A stretch of 64,000 nucleotides of DNA from Brevibacterium sp. 'Marine' (GCF_012844365.1 NZ_CP051626.1:1922001-1986000); one strand, 5' to 3'; counted from the stretch's first letter, positions 1-8,916 are shown. Translations and numbers: made by a program. Notes: a model not told the origin generated them from the sequence alone.

Positions 1-1
1 C

Positions 2-1165
2 CACCGCGTCGACGACGACATCGGTCTGCTGGTCGGCCTCGGCGTCGACCGGTACCGCTTCTCCATCTCGTGGACCCGGGTCATCCCGAACGCCGGCACG
101 GATGTCTCGGTGAACCCGGCCGGACTCGACTACTACGATCGGCTCGTCGACGGACTGCTCACTGCCGGGATCACCCCGGAACCGACGCTCTACCATTGGG
201 ACCTGCCGGTCGCACTCGAGACAGACGGCGGGTGGCTCAACCGAGACACGGCCTCCCGTTTCGGCGACTATGCGGAGGTGGTGGCCGGTCGCCTCGGTGA
301 TCGAGTCCGTCACTGGTACACGATCAATGAACCCGCATCGACATCGCTGCAGGGCTATGCGCTGGGGGAGTTGGCACCCGGGCGCACTCTGCTCTTCGAT
401 TCCCTGCCCACCGTCCACCACCAACTGCTGGCACACGGGATCGCCGCGCCCATCCTGCGAGAACACGGCGCAGTTCAGGTCGCACCGACGCTCAACCACA
501 GTCTCGTTCTACCTGCTTCCCGAGCAGCCGACGACCAGGCTGCGGCCGGCTTGCTCGACGGAATCCTCAACCGGCTCTTCGCCGACCCGCTGCTCCTGGG
601 CACCTATCCCGACCTCAGTGCCTTCGGCGTCGAGCTGCCCGTGGCGGACGGCGATATGGAACTCATCTCAGCACCGAATGAGGTCTACTGCTTCAACTAC
701 TACAACCCGACTACCGTCCGTGCCTGTGCCGGACCGATTCCATTCGAGATGGTGCCGACCCCCGGAGCACCCGTGACCGGGTTCGGTCCCATGTGGCCGA
801 TCCGCCCGGATACGATGCGCGACTTCCTCATCGACATGGACCGCCGCTACGAATCCGCGCTCCCGCCGATCATCATCACCGAGAACGGGGCGTCATTTCC
901 CGAACCGGGCACCACCGAAACGGAGATCAGCGATGCAGAGCGGATCGACTATCTGCGCGGCCACCTCGGTGCAGTGATCGACGCGAAGGCCGCGGGCGTG
1001 CGCATCGACGGGTACACCGTCTGGTCGCTGCTGGACAATTTCGAATGGGCCGACGGATGGAGCCAGCGATTCGGCCTCGTCCACGTCGATATGCACACCG
1101 GAACGCGAACGCCGAAGGCCTCCTACCGCTGGTATCGGGATCTCATCTCCGCGGCCCGGTCATGA
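2..1165 (+). CDS. GH1 family beta-glucosidase (5' end outside window)
   Basis: Glycoside hydrolase family 1 enzyme that hydrolyses beta-glucosides or related disaccharides, probably in the cytoplasm because it is paired with a transporter. About 387 residues are visible; GH1 proteins usually have 450-480, so roughly the first 80-90 residues lie before the window. The open frame runs from base 2 and includes the conserved stretch RFSISWTRV. The acid/base motif TINEP is near nt 320-335 and the nucleophile motif ITENG near nt 876-890. A C-terminal DNFEWADGW motif, typical of the substrate pocket, is also present. The stop overlaps the next gene's start (ATGA at 1162-1165), so the two are translationally coupled. 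Substrate specificity cannot be read from sequence. Confidence 0.93.
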   Translation, partial: HRVDDDIGLLVGLGVDRYRFSISWTRVIPNAGTDVSVNPAGLDYYDRLVDGLLTAGITPEPTLYHWDLPVALETDGGWLNRDTASRFGDYAEVVAGRLGDRVRHWYTINEPASTSLQGYALGELAPGRTLLFDSLPTVHHQLLAHGIAAPILREHGAVQVAPTLNHSLVLPASRAADDQAAAGLLDGILNRLFADPLLLGTYPDLSAFGVELPVADGDMELISAPNEVYCFNYYNPTTVRACAGPIPFEMVPTPGAPVTGFGPMWPIRPDTMRDFLIDMDRRYESALPPIIITENGASFPEPGTTETEISDAERIDYLRGHLGAVIDAKAAGVRIDGYTVWSLLDNFEWADGWSQRFGLVHVDMHTGTRTPKASYRWYRDLISAARS

Positions 1166-2451
1166 GCACCCTCAGCCCACCACCTCACCGAGGCGGCTCT
1201 GCCTCTCGTGCACGCGTCTCACCGTGGTGGATGGTGTGGTTCACCCTCGCCTGGCTGGCGATCTGGACGGTGCAGCTGACACCGATCCAGCTTCTCCTGC
1301 CCCTGCAGCTCGACACTCAGAGCGGACACTGGATCGACGGGGTCATCTGGTCCGGGCTCGTGCTCTCAGCCGGAGGCCTGGCCGGAATCATCGCAGCGCC
1401 TGTGGCCGGACGGCTCTCCGACCGCACCCGATCCCGCTTCGGCAGGAGGCGCCCCTGGGCGATCGGAGGATCGCTGCTGGCCGCGTTCGGCCTCGTGCTC
1501 ACCGGCATCGCCGAGGGACCGCTGCTGGTCGGCGCCGCCTGGGTGGTCACCTCGGTCGGTGTGTCCGTGACATCGTCGGCACTGACCGCGCTCATCGCCG
1601 ATCAGCTCGATGACCAGCGCGGTGCGGCGTCGGCGGCGGCCAGCTCGGCTCAAGCCGTCGGAGTCGTCGTCGGCGTCGCCGCGATCGTGCTGCTGGGTCT
1701 GAGCACCGGCGCATCGTACGCGGTGCTGGCCGGATTCATCCTCGTCATCGGCACGGTCACCGCGGTGCTGCTGCCCGATCCGCCTCTGCCGCACACAGCC
1801 GTGCTCGAGTTCCATGCCCGTCGTGAACTCATCCGGCCGCGGGTGTCCTCACTCGTCGACCCGAGCTTCACCCGGCTGCTCATCAGCCGATTCATCGTCA
1901 ATGTCGGCAATGCCTTCGGCACGTCGCTGCTGCTGTTCTTCCTGCTCTACGGAATCATGATCCCGGCCGGCGACGCAGAGAACAGCCTGCTCGTCCTCAT
2001 CGTCATCTACACCGTCTTCGTGGTGGCCGCCTCGGTGCTCGTCGGCATGGTCACGGACAGACGAGGCAGCCGACGCGTCTGGACAGTCGTCGCCGCACTC
2101 GTCCAAGCCTGTTCGGGAATCATCATCCTCATCAGTCCCGATTTCACCACGACGGCAGTGGCGGCCGGTGTCATGGGCGCCGGATACGGTGCCTATATGG
2201 CGGTCAGCCTCGCACTGGCCACGGACCTGCTGCTCGACCCGGATGACCACGCCCGCGATCTCAGTCTCGTCAACAGCTCCGCGAATCTCGGACAGCTGAT
2301 CGGCCCGCTCCTGGGGGCCGGACTCGTTGCTTTGGTCGGCGGATTCTGGCTGCTGTTCGCCGCGGCGGCAGTCGTCTCCGTGCTCGGGGCAGTTCTCACG
2401 CTGACGGTGCATCCCTCACGTGCGGTGCTGCGAGCTCCGCAGTCGGGCTGA
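1162..2451 (+). CDS. MFS/GPH-type sugar transporter
   Basis: Twelve-helix major facilitator of 429 residues, probably importing a glycoside for the upstream beta-glucosidase. The cytoplasmic loop between helices 2 and 3 reads GRLSDRTRSRFGRRRPW. That is close to the signature of the glycoside-pentoside-hexuronide / sucrose symporter group rather than drug exporters. I chose the ATG at 1162, which overlaps the stop of the GH1 gene. A longer open frame upstream of this point is only the shadow of the GH1 gene. Coupling to a glycosidase and the GRRRPW loop support carbohydrate uptake; the exact sugar is unknown. Confidence 0.85.
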   Translation: MSTLSPPPHRGGSASRARVSPWWMVWFTLAWLAIWTVQLTPIQLLLPLQLDTQSGHWIDGVIWSGLVLSAGGLAGIIAAPVAGRLSDRTRSRFGRRRPWAIGGSLLAAFGLVLTGIAEGPLLVGAAWVVTSVGVSVTSSALTALIADQLDDQRGAASAAASSAQAVGVVVGVAAIVLLGLSTGASYAVLAGFILVIGTVTAVLLPDPPLPHTAVLEFHARRELIRPRVSSLVDPSFTRLLISRFIVNVGNAFGTSLLLFFLLYGIMIPAGDAENSLLVLIVIYTVFVVAASVLVGMVTDRRGSRRVWTVVAALVQACSGIIILISPDFTTTAVAAGVMGAGYGAYMAVSLALATDLLLDPDDHARDLSLVNSSANLGQLIGPLLGAGLVALVGGFWLLFAAAAVVSVLGAVLTLTVHPSRAVLRAPQSG

Positions 2452-2482
2452 GAGACTTCCGCACATTCGGTCGGATGTGTGG

Positions 2483-3025
2483 TCAGGACAGACCGAGAAG
2501 CTTTCCGCTCTTCGACAGCTCCGGATCCGTGCAGGATGACAGGTCGAAGCAGCAGGGACGTCGTTTGCCTGTTTCGAGTTTCGAGATCGCGACGTCGACT
2601 CGGCGTGCACGCGTATCGGCGTTCTTCGTCGACTTGATCCACCGCACCCATTCCCATCGGGCCATCGGTGTCAGGTCCGCCCAGACATCGTCGAGATCGC
2701 CGGCGGCATCGAGGGCAGAGCGGAGGTCCGCGGGCACCGTCACCTCCGGCCAGTTCTTCGTCGGGGTCACGCCGACTTCGACCTCGGCACCTTCCGTCGC
2801 CCCGAGCGTATCCCACTGGTCCTCATCGAGACTGATCCAATGGCCGCGTCGACCGTCGGGTTCGATGACAGTGCTGAACTCGATGCCGTCGAGGGTGCCG
2901 TTGACGGCGACCTGTCCGCGGGAGGGCAGTCGATCGCTGGCATCCTGGGGCAGGCGCAGAATCGGGCGGTCGCCCAGCACCTCGGTGGTCGCAGTGAACG
3001 TGACGTCGGCAGTCGTGGTGGTCAT
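2483..3025 (-). CDS. DUF1905 / YdeI-OmpD-associated family protein
   Basis: Cytoplasmic protein of 180 residues with two recognisable parts. Residues about 5-95 form a DUF1905-like beta domain (FTATTEVLGDRP, then VAVNGTLDGIEF). Residues about 110-160 carry the YdeI/OmpD-associated motif (LTPMARWEWVRWIKSTKNADTR), followed by a basic tail. Members of the second family have been described as bacteriocin-protection proteins, but their biochemistry is unresolved. It is transcribed alone, convergent with the sugar transporter gene. The ATG at 3025 is preceded by a GA-rich ribosome-binding stretch. Function is not assigned beyond the family. Confidence 0.8.
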   Translation of the reverse strand: MTTTTADVTFTATTEVLGDRPILRLPQDASDRLPSRGQVAVNGTLDGIEFSTVIEPDGRRGHWISLDEDQWDTLGATEGAEVEVGVTPTKNWPEVTVPADLRSALDAAGDLDDVWADLTPMARWEWVRWIKSTKNADTRARRVDVAISKLETGKRRPCCFDLSSCTDPELSKSGKLLGLS

Positions 3026-3163
3026 GATGACTCCTCATGGGATCATGGGACGGGTGGTCGGGTCCGGACACTCGAATTCGATTGAAGCGATGACTTTCAC
3101 AATAGCCGCCCGAGGCTGGGCTGACTTCTCGATTCCTGATGAGTTCGTCCGCCTCGGGAACAC

Positions 3164-3198
3164 GACGGACCGGCAGTTCTCGTTCCTGCCGGTCCGTC
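3164..3198 (-). terminator. hairpin terminator of the carnitine operon
   Basis: A perfect 13-bp inverted repeat (GACGGACCGGCAG / CTGCCGGTCCGTC) with a 9-nt loop lies 45 nt beyond the stop of the carnitine dehydrogenase gene. No long T run follows, as is common in actinobacteria. Confidence 0.7.
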
Positions 3199-3243
3199 CG
3201 GGCCTCTGACACACCGGTTGTCTTCGCAGCCGTCGGCGACGGT

Positions 3244-4719
3244 TCAGCCGATCGAGCGACCGACCCAATCCGGTCGCTCCGTGGTGATCTGTGAGATCCG
3301 GTCGGCCACGGTGTCCGGGAAGGGCACGACTCGGTCCGTCGTCTGGTCGACGTGGAGGGCCATGATCTCCTCGGTGGACACGAGTCTGTCCCCGACAAAC
3401 ATCTCATAGGCGAAGTGCAGCTTCTTGTCTCCGGCACTGACGAGATGCGGAACGACGGTGAGTCGATCGCCGAGCGCCGCCTCGTCGAGATAGCGGATAT
3501 GGGATTCGACCGTGTACAGGGATGCCTTCTGCGATTCCCGGTAGCCGGCGTCGAGTCCGAGCTGATCCATCACCTGATCGGTGGCGAAGCCGAAGACGAG
3601 GACGTAGTACGCCTCGGACATGTGCCCGTTGTAGTCGATCCACTCGGGTGCGGCCTCGGTGCTGTAGGTGTTCAGCTGCGATTCCGAGACGGTCGTCGGC
3701 GTCGATGCGGACTGCGGGCGAGCAGGCACTGCGGTGGCGGCCAACTGCGTGGTCAGTCGGCGCAGCGCGATGATCCCGGCGTCCCGATGGGCCACGAGGT
3801 CGGCGATCGAACGCTCACCGGCTTCGATATCGCAGCCGGCCACAACATCGTCGCGCAGCTGCTGGCTGAGCTCGGGTGCGCTCAGCCGGGTCCACGGAGA
3901 CTTCAGCGAGGGTCCGAAGTGGTCGAGCATATGAGCCATTCCGCCCTCGCCGCCGGCGAGGTGGAACGTGAGCATCGGTCCCTGGAACGGCCACCGCAGT
4001 CCGGGGCCGTCGGTGATCGAGCGGTCGATCTGTTCGACCGTGGCCTCACCCTGGGCGACCATGTGCAGGGCCTCCCGCCACTGCGCCTCCTGCAGACGGT
4101 TGGCGATGAAGCCGGGGACTTCTCGGTCCATGCGGATGACGGACTTGCCGATGTGGGTGAAGAAGTCAGCGGCCCAGTCGACGGCCGCCGCGGAGGTGGA
4201 CTGGCCACCGACGACCTCGACCAAGGGGATGAGGTAGGGCGGGTTGAACGGGTGGCCGACGACGAGTCGCTCGGGGTGGGCCGCCTCGGTGGCCATTTCG
4301 GTCATGGAATAGCCCGAGGTCGAGGAGCTGATGACGATATTCGGCGGGCAGAGTCCATCGATCTGGGCCAGCAGCCCGCGCTTGAGCGCGAGATCTTCGG
4401 GAGCAGACTCCTGGACGAAACCGGTGCCGGTGATCGCCTCGGCGAGATCGGTGTGGATCGACCACGCGGTCCGGTCGGCTCCCTCGACCATGTCGAGCTC
4501 GGCCATGGCCGGCCATGCCGCGTCGAGGAGCCGTGTGAACTTGTCGCCGGCGTCCGGGGCCGGGTCCCAGATCTTCACCCGGAAGCCCTGAGCGAGGAAG
4601 TACGCGGCCCAACCGCCTCCGATGGTTCCCGCGCCGACGCAGGTGACGGTGTCGATCGCGGCGACATCGGGGAATGCAGGCGAGTCGGGAATGGGGTCTG
4701 CGGGGGTGGAATCGGTCAC
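3244..4719 (-). CDS. L-carnitine 3-dehydrogenase fused to a hot-dog thioesterase
   Basis: Bifunctional enzyme of 491 residues. Residues 20-330 are a 3-hydroxyacyl-CoA dehydrogenase-like fold with the NAD-binding motif GAGTIGGGWA near residue 29. The family motif GHPFNPP follows near residue 165. In this branch the dehydrogenase oxidises L-carnitine to 3-dehydrocarnitine. Residues about 350-491 are a 4-hydroxybenzoyl-CoA-type hot-dog thioesterase (WIDYNGHMSEAYY). In carnitine pathways this can release glycine betaine from betainyl-CoA. The ATG at 4719 overlaps the stop of the upstream BKACE gene by 4 nt, so the two are coupled. The pairing with BKACE is the main reason for calling carnitine rather than a general hydroxyacyl-CoA substrate. 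Confidence 0.85.
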   Translation of the reverse strand: MTDSTPADPIPDSPAFPDVAAIDTVTCVGAGTIGGGWAAYFLAQGFRVKIWDPAPDAGDKFTRLLDAAWPAMAELDMVEGADRTAWSIHTDLAEAITGTGFVQESAPEDLALKRGLLAQIDGLCPPNIVISSSTSGYSMTEMATEAAHPERLVVGHPFNPPYLIPLVEVVGGQSTSAAAVDWAADFFTHIGKSVIRMDREVPGFIANRLQEAQWREALHMVAQGEATVEQIDRSITDGPGLRWPFQGPMLTFHLAGGEGGMAHMLDHFGPSLKSPWTRLSAPELSQQLRDDVVAGCDIEAGERSIADLVAHRDAGIIALRRLTTQLAATAVPARPQSASTPTTVSESQLNTYSTEAAPEWIDYNGHMSEAYYVLVFGFATDQVMDQLGLDAGYRESQKASLYTVESHIRYLDEAALGDRLTVVPHLVSAGDKKLHFAYEMFVGDRLVSTEEIMALHVDQTTDRVVPFPDTVADRISQITTERPDWVGRSIG

Positions 4720-5627
4720 AGGTCACCTCCGGTGACGGTCGGGGTCTGCACGCGCAGGTCGAGGATCTCGCGGGCCTCGTCCGGGGTGGCCACGGCCGCC
4801 CCGAGGCTTTCGATGATGTCGACGGCGCGCGCGGTGAGGTCGGCGTTCGTGGCCTTGACGCCCTTGGACATGTAGAGGTTGTCCTCGAGTCCGACGCGAG
4901 CGTGCCCGCCGGCGAGCACGGAGTGGGCGACCCACGGCAGCTGATTGGCGCCGATGGCGAACGACGTGAATTGGGCGCCCTTGGGCAGCATATTCACCAT
5001 CGCCGCCAGCAGGCCCGGATCGGCGGGAGCGCCGTAGGGGATGCCCATGCACAGCTGGTACAGCGGCGGGGCGTCGATGAGGCCCTCCTCGACGAGGACG
5101 TTGGCGAACCACAGATTGCCGGTGTCGAAGATCTCCATCTCCGGACGCACGCCCAACGTCTGGATCCGCTTCGACCCTTCGCGCAGCATGTCAGGGGTCG
5201 AGACGTAGAGGTTCGATCCTTCGCCGAAGTTGAGGCTGCCGCAGTCGATCGTGCAGATCTCGGGCAGCAGCTCCTCGACATGAGGGAGTCGGTCGAGGGC
5301 GTTGATGAGGTCGGTGCCCGGCATCGTGGTCAGGGGGTCCTGCGGGTCGATGACGAGGTCGCCGCCCATTCCGGCGGTGAGGTTGATGACGGGGTCGACG
5401 TCGGAGGCGCGGATGCGGCGGACGACCTCGCGGTAGTAGGCGACCTCGCGTGAGCCCTGTCTGGTCTCGAGATCGCGGACATGGATGTGGACGACCGAGG
5501 CGCCGGCGCGGGCTGCTGCGATCGCGTCGTCGGCGATCTCTTCGGGTGTGACGGGAACGTGCTCGCTCTTGCCGGTGGTGTCTCCGGCACCGGTGACGGC
5601 GCAGGTGAGGATGACCTTGCGGTTCAT
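4716..5627 (-). CDS. BKACE family enzyme, probable dehydrocarnitine cleavage enzyme
   Basis: Beta-keto acid cleavage enzyme of 303 residues (DUF849, 3-keto-5-aminohexanoate cleavage superfamily). It starts MNRKVILTCAVTGAGDTTG and carries the zinc-binding HIH motif in VVHIHVRD near residue 46. Enzymes of this group condense a beta-keto acid with acetyl-CoA. The carnitine-pathway member converts 3-dehydrocarnitine plus acetyl-CoA into betainyl-CoA and acetoacetate. Its neighbours, a carnitine dehydrogenase-thioesterase downstream and a regulator upstream with 4-nt overlaps on both sides, supply exactly the steps before and after. Substrate assignment is inference from context; the family itself is certain. 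Confidence 0.87.
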   Translation of the reverse strand: MNRKVILTCAVTGAGDTTGKSEHVPVTPEEIADDAIAAARAGASVVHIHVRDLETRQGSREVAYYREVVRRIRASDVDPVINLTAGMGGDLVIDPQDPLTTMPGTDLINALDRLPHVEELLPEICTIDCGSLNFGEGSNLYVSTPDMLREGSKRIQTLGVRPEMEIFDTGNLWFANVLVEEGLIDAPPLYQLCMGIPYGAPADPGLLAAMVNMLPKGAQFTSFAIGANQLPWVAHSVLAGGHARVGLEDNLYMSKGVKATNADLTARAVDIIESLGAAVATPDEAREILDLRVQTPTVTGGDL

Positions 5628-6580
5628 GATGACTCCTTGGATCGATCGGTGTTGGTGGCTGGCATCGAGGTGGTCTCGGTCGGTCGTTCTGGGGTGGTCG
5701 ATAGGGCTGTTGTGGTCGGTGTGGCCGGTGCAGGCGACGGATGCCTGATCGAGCGGTCGAGGTAGGTGCGCAGTCGCTGTGCGAAGGTGTCCGTGTCCAT
5801 CACTCCGGTGAGCACCTTGATGCCGAGGCCGTCGAGCAGAGAGGTGAGTTCATCGGCCATGGCCCGCGGGTCGCCGGAGCGGAAGCGGCCGGTGCGCTGC
5901 CCGTCCTCGATCGTCGTCTGCACGGTCTTCGACCAGCGTTCATAGCTGAGCGGATAGTTCGACAACGTCGAATCCTCGAGGGACAGTCGAGCCCAGGTCT
6001 GCAGCCAGATCGACCATTCGCCGCGTTCGGTGCGTCCCAGCGGGGACTGCAGCTCGAGCAGCCGGTCGAGTCGCAGCGCCGGATCGTCGATATCGTCGAG
6101 CCAGGCGATCTGCCGGTCGAAGGCGAGCTTGACCGAGTAGTCGAGGGCGGCATCGAAGAGGTCGGATTTGTTCGCAAAGTAGTAGTGAACGCTCGCGGTC
6201 GAGACCTCGCAGGCCGCGGCGACGTCGGCAATGCGCACCGCATCGAAGCCGCGACGGCCGAACAGCGTCCACGCAGCCTCGACGATGGTGCGCTTCGGCG
6301 TCTCCTCCTCGGACGCGGCGGCGGCGTGTCTCGTCTGCTTCGGCGGCAGCGCGGACACCTGTGACTCGTCACCGAGGATCCACCGAACGGTCACCCCGGT
6401 GGCCGTGGCCAAGCCGAGGAGCTCCTCGGCGGTGAACCGGCGACGACCGGACAGAGCTTTGGACAGCTTCGTCTCGTCGATGCCGATGGACTCGGCAACC
6501 CGCCTCTGGGACAGGCCGCTGCGGCCGATGGCTCGGCGTGCCCGGTCCGCAGTCGCCTCGGGAAGCTGATCACCGCTCAT
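5624..6580 (-). CDS. fused XRE-TetR transcriptional regulator
   Basis: DNA-binding regulator of 318 residues with two helix-turn-helix domains. Residues about 10-70 are XRE/Cro-like (GLSQRRVAESIGIDETKLSK, then LLGLATATGVTVRWIL). Residues about 95-145 are a TetR N-terminal domain (GFDAVRIADVAAACEVSTAS, then VHYYFANKSDLF). A TetR ligand-binding half follows to about residue 280, then a Pro/Thr/Ser-rich tail. It is the first gene of the carnitine operon and overlaps the BKACE gene by 4 nt, so it probably regulates itself and the catabolic genes. The divergent decarboxylase may be a further target. The ATG at 6580 was chosen because it precedes a complete XRE domain. Confidence 0.88.
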   Translation of the reverse strand: MSGDQLPEATADRARRAIGRSGLSQRRVAESIGIDETKLSKALSGRRRFTAEELLGLATATGVTVRWILGDESQVSALPPKQTRHAAAASEEETPKRTIVEAAWTLFGRRGFDAVRIADVAAACEVSTASVHYYFANKSDLFDAALDYSVKLAFDRQIAWLDDIDDPALRLDRLLELQSPLGRTERGEWSIWLQTWARLSLEDSTLSNYPLSYERWSKTVQTTIEDGQRTGRFRSGDPRAMADELTSLLDGLGIKVLTGVMDTDTFAQRLRTYLDRSIRHPSPAPATPTTTALSTTPERPTETTSMPATNTDRSKESS

Positions 6581-6608
6581 GGGGCGAACCTACCCCAGTC
6601 GGACAGCG

Positions 6609-6648
6609 GATCGCAAGATCAGATGACTGAAAATCAAAACTTGCGATC
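6609..6648. promoter_or_regulatory. candidate operator between carnitine operon and decarboxylase gene
   Basis: A perfect 9-bp inverted repeat, GATCGCAAG at 6609-6617 and CTTGCGATC at 6640-6648, is separated by an AT-rich 22-bp spacer. It lies 28 bp upstream of the XRE-TetR start and about 90 bp upstream of the divergent decarboxylase. It is the natural candidate binding site for the adjacent regulator; this is inference. Confidence 0.5.
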
Positions 6649-6740
6649 AGGCTGTGGTTTCACCCACAGTCGCGCGTATGCCATTAATGTCGTACACAGT
6701 GGGAGATCCCCATCATGACCGAGTCCGCCGAGGAGCGCCC

Positions 6741-8114
6741 ATGACCGACAGTCTTCATTCCCGCATGCACGTCGTCTCCGATGAGACCCGAAACCTCGTG
6801 AACCTCGTACTCGAGTACTCGCGCCGTCGGACTCTGGCCGAGGACACCCCGCTCGACCATCCGACATCGGAGGCCGAGCTGCGTCGACTGGCCGGACCCA
6901 CCGTCACCGAGGAAGGTCTGGGGTCAGCTCGGGCGTTGGCGATCTTCGAGCACATCTTCGCCCCCGCCTGCATCTCCACCGATCATCCGAAGTATCTGTC
7001 GTTCATCCCCAGCGCACCGACGAAGGCCGCGGTGGCCTTCGACCTCGTCGTCTCCGCCAGTGCCCTCTACGGCGGGTCATGGCTCGAAGGCGCCGGAGTC
7101 GTCCACGCCGAGAATGAAGTCCTGCGGTGGCTGGCCGGCGAGTTCGGTCTGCCGGCGGGCGCCGGCGGAGTGTTCGTCCAGGGCGGCACGATCGGCAACC
7201 TCTCCGCGCTCGTCGCTGCCCGCAACACCCAGAAGGAGAAGCTCGGCGAGGCTCGGCCGGGACGTTGGGTGATCGTGTGCAGCGCCGAGGCTCATTCGTC
7301 GGTCGCCTCCGCGGCCGAAGTCATGGATGTCGACATCGCCCCGGTGGCCACCGGCGAGGATGGGATCCTGCGGCCCGACGGAGTGCGCGAGGCCCTGACC
7401 GAGCACGGGGATGCCGTCATTGCGGTGGTGGCCACCTCGGGGACGACGAACTTCGGCACGATCGACGATATCGCCGGCATCGCCGCGCTCAAGGACGAAT
7501 TCGACTTCTGGCTCCATATCGACGGTGCCTACGGTCTGGCCGCGATGCTCTCACCGCGGGCACGCCACAAGTTCGCCGGGGTGGAGCGGGCCGATTCGCT
7601 CATCGTCGACCCCCACAAATGGCTCTTCGCTCCCTTCGACGCGTGTGCGCTCCTATACCGGGACCCGAATTCGGGGCGGCGAGCGCATACGCAGAAGGCC
7701 GAGTATCTCGATACGCTCACCGACGCCCAGGACTGGAGTCCCTCGGACTTCGCCATCCAGCTCACGCGCCGGCCCCGCGGGCTGCCTCTGTGGTATTCGC
7801 TGGCCAGCTATGGTGCCGAAACCTATCGGGAGGCGATCGGCCATTCGATCGATCTTGCGCGCGAGATCGCCACGGAGATCAAGCACCGAGAGCATCTGCG
7901 ACTCGTGCGCGAACCCGAACTCTCTGTCGTCGTGTTCGAACGTGACGGTTGGCAGAGGTCGGACTATGACGCGTGGTCGGATCGCCTGCTCGAGGATCAG
8001 CGGGCCTTCGTGGTGCCGAGCTCGCACCAGGGGCGACCGAATGCCAGGTTCGCCATCGTCAATCCGCTGACGACGTTCGACGATCTCACCGACATCCTCG
8101 ATTCGATGGAGTGA
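6741..8114 (+). CDS. PLP-dependent (group II) amino acid decarboxylase
   Basis: Pyridoxal-phosphate enzyme of 457 residues in the aromatic amino acid / glutamate decarboxylase superfamily. It shows the AEAHSSV segment that stacks on the cofactor, the HIDGAYG motif carrying the cofactor-binding Asp, and the DPHKWLF motif with the Schiff-base lysine. The start ATG at 6741 has GAGGAG five nt upstream. A longer frame to 6654 exists but has no ribosome-binding site. It is divergent from the carnitine operon across a possible operator. The substrate amino acid cannot be read from the sequence, and a link to carnitine metabolism is only positional. Confidence 0.85.
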   Translation: MTDSLHSRMHVVSDETRNLVNLVLEYSRRRTLAEDTPLDHPTSEAELRRLAGPTVTEEGLGSARALAIFEHIFAPACISTDHPKYLSFIPSAPTKAAVAFDLVVSASALYGGSWLEGAGVVHAENEVLRWLAGEFGLPAGAGGVFVQGGTIGNLSALVAARNTQKEKLGEARPGRWVIVCSAEAHSSVASAAEVMDVDIAPVATGEDGILRPDGVREALTEHGDAVIAVVATSGTTNFGTIDDIAGIAALKDEFDFWLHIDGAYGLAAMLSPRARHKFAGVERADSLIVDPHKWLFAPFDACALLYRDPNSGRRAHTQKAEYLDTLTDAQDWSPSDFAIQLTRRPRGLPLWYSLASYGAETYREAIGHSIDLAREIATEIKHREHLRLVREPELSVVVFERDGWQRSDYDAWSDRLLEDQRAFVVPSSHQGRPNARFAIVNPLTTFDDLTDILDSME

Positions 8115-8174
8115 GCTCACGCGTCGGACGTGTGGTCCGTCCCTCTCCGAGGACTATGCGGAGGTGACGGCAAG

Positions 8175-8870
8175 TCAGTCCTCGGGGACATCCTCGGCGC
8201 CGGTCTCAGGCGTCGGCCGGGGGCGGAGCTCGACGGTGAAAGCGGGAAGCAGGGCCTGGGTGATCGGGCCGATGCCCAGCGCATAGAGGACCGTGCCGAC
8301 GCCGACGACCCCGCCGAGCAGCCAACCGACGGCGACGACGCTGACCTCGATGAGGGTGCGCACCAGCCGGATCGACCGTCCGGTCACTCGGGACAGCCCC
8401 GTCATCAGTCCATCGCGCGGACCCGGCCCGAACTGGGAGCCGATGTACATCGCCGAGGCGGCGCCGTTGAGGACGACGCCGGTGACCATGAGTGCGATGT
8501 TCCACCCCAGTTCCTCGGGGCGGGGAAGGAACAGGCGGGTGAGATCGAGTGCGGGGCCGACGAGGAGGGCGTTGAGGATCGTGCCGATGCCGGGCTGTTG
8601 ACGCAGCGGGATCCAGATGAGGAGCACGAGAAACGCGAGAATGGTGATGATGGTGCCGAAGGTCAGCGGCACGTGGTTCTGGATGCCGGAGTGCAGGACG
8701 TCCCAGGGCATCATGCCCAAACCGGCGTTGACCATCATCGCCATCGAGGCGCCGAAGAGATAGAGGCCGAGGACGAGTTGGGGCAGGCGCCGCCACAGCC
8801 GTCCGCCGCGCAGCTGTGTGATGGGACCGACATTGGCCAGCTGACGTTTCGGTGCTCTCATCGTGGTCAT
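8175..8870 (-). CDS. yczE: YczE-family integral membrane protein
   Basis: Membrane protein of 231 residues with about five hydrophobic helices (LVLGLYLFGASMAMMVNAGL, TIITILAFLVLLIWI and others). It has the family-typical segments GLGMMPWDVLHSGI and GPGPRDGL. YczE proteins are of unknown transport or signalling function. In many bacteria yczE is divergent from a MocR-type regulator, called YczR, and that arrangement is exactly what is seen here. The C-terminus is acidic (PETGAEDVPED). Either the ATG at 8870 or the one at 8861 could be the start. Confidence 0.82.
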   Translation of the reverse strand: MTTMRAPKRQLANVGPITQLRGGRLWRRLPQLVLGLYLFGASMAMMVNAGLGMMPWDVLHSGIQNHVPLTFGTIITILAFLVLLIWIPLRQQPGIGTILNALLVGPALDLTRLFLPRPEELGWNIALMVTGVVLNGAASAMYIGSQFGPGPRDGLMTGLSRVTGRSIRLVRTLIEVSVVAVGWLLGGVVGVGTVLYALGIGPITQALLPAFTVELRPRPTPETGAEDVPED

Positions 8871-8916
8871 CCGATGGCTTTCTCTGGTGTGCGATCACTG
8901 GGACAGCTCTATCATG

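Noticed and set aside
3352..4875. 507-codon plus-strand frame over the carnitine dehydrogenase gene
   Set aside because: Antisense shadow; no family features and no ribosome-binding site.
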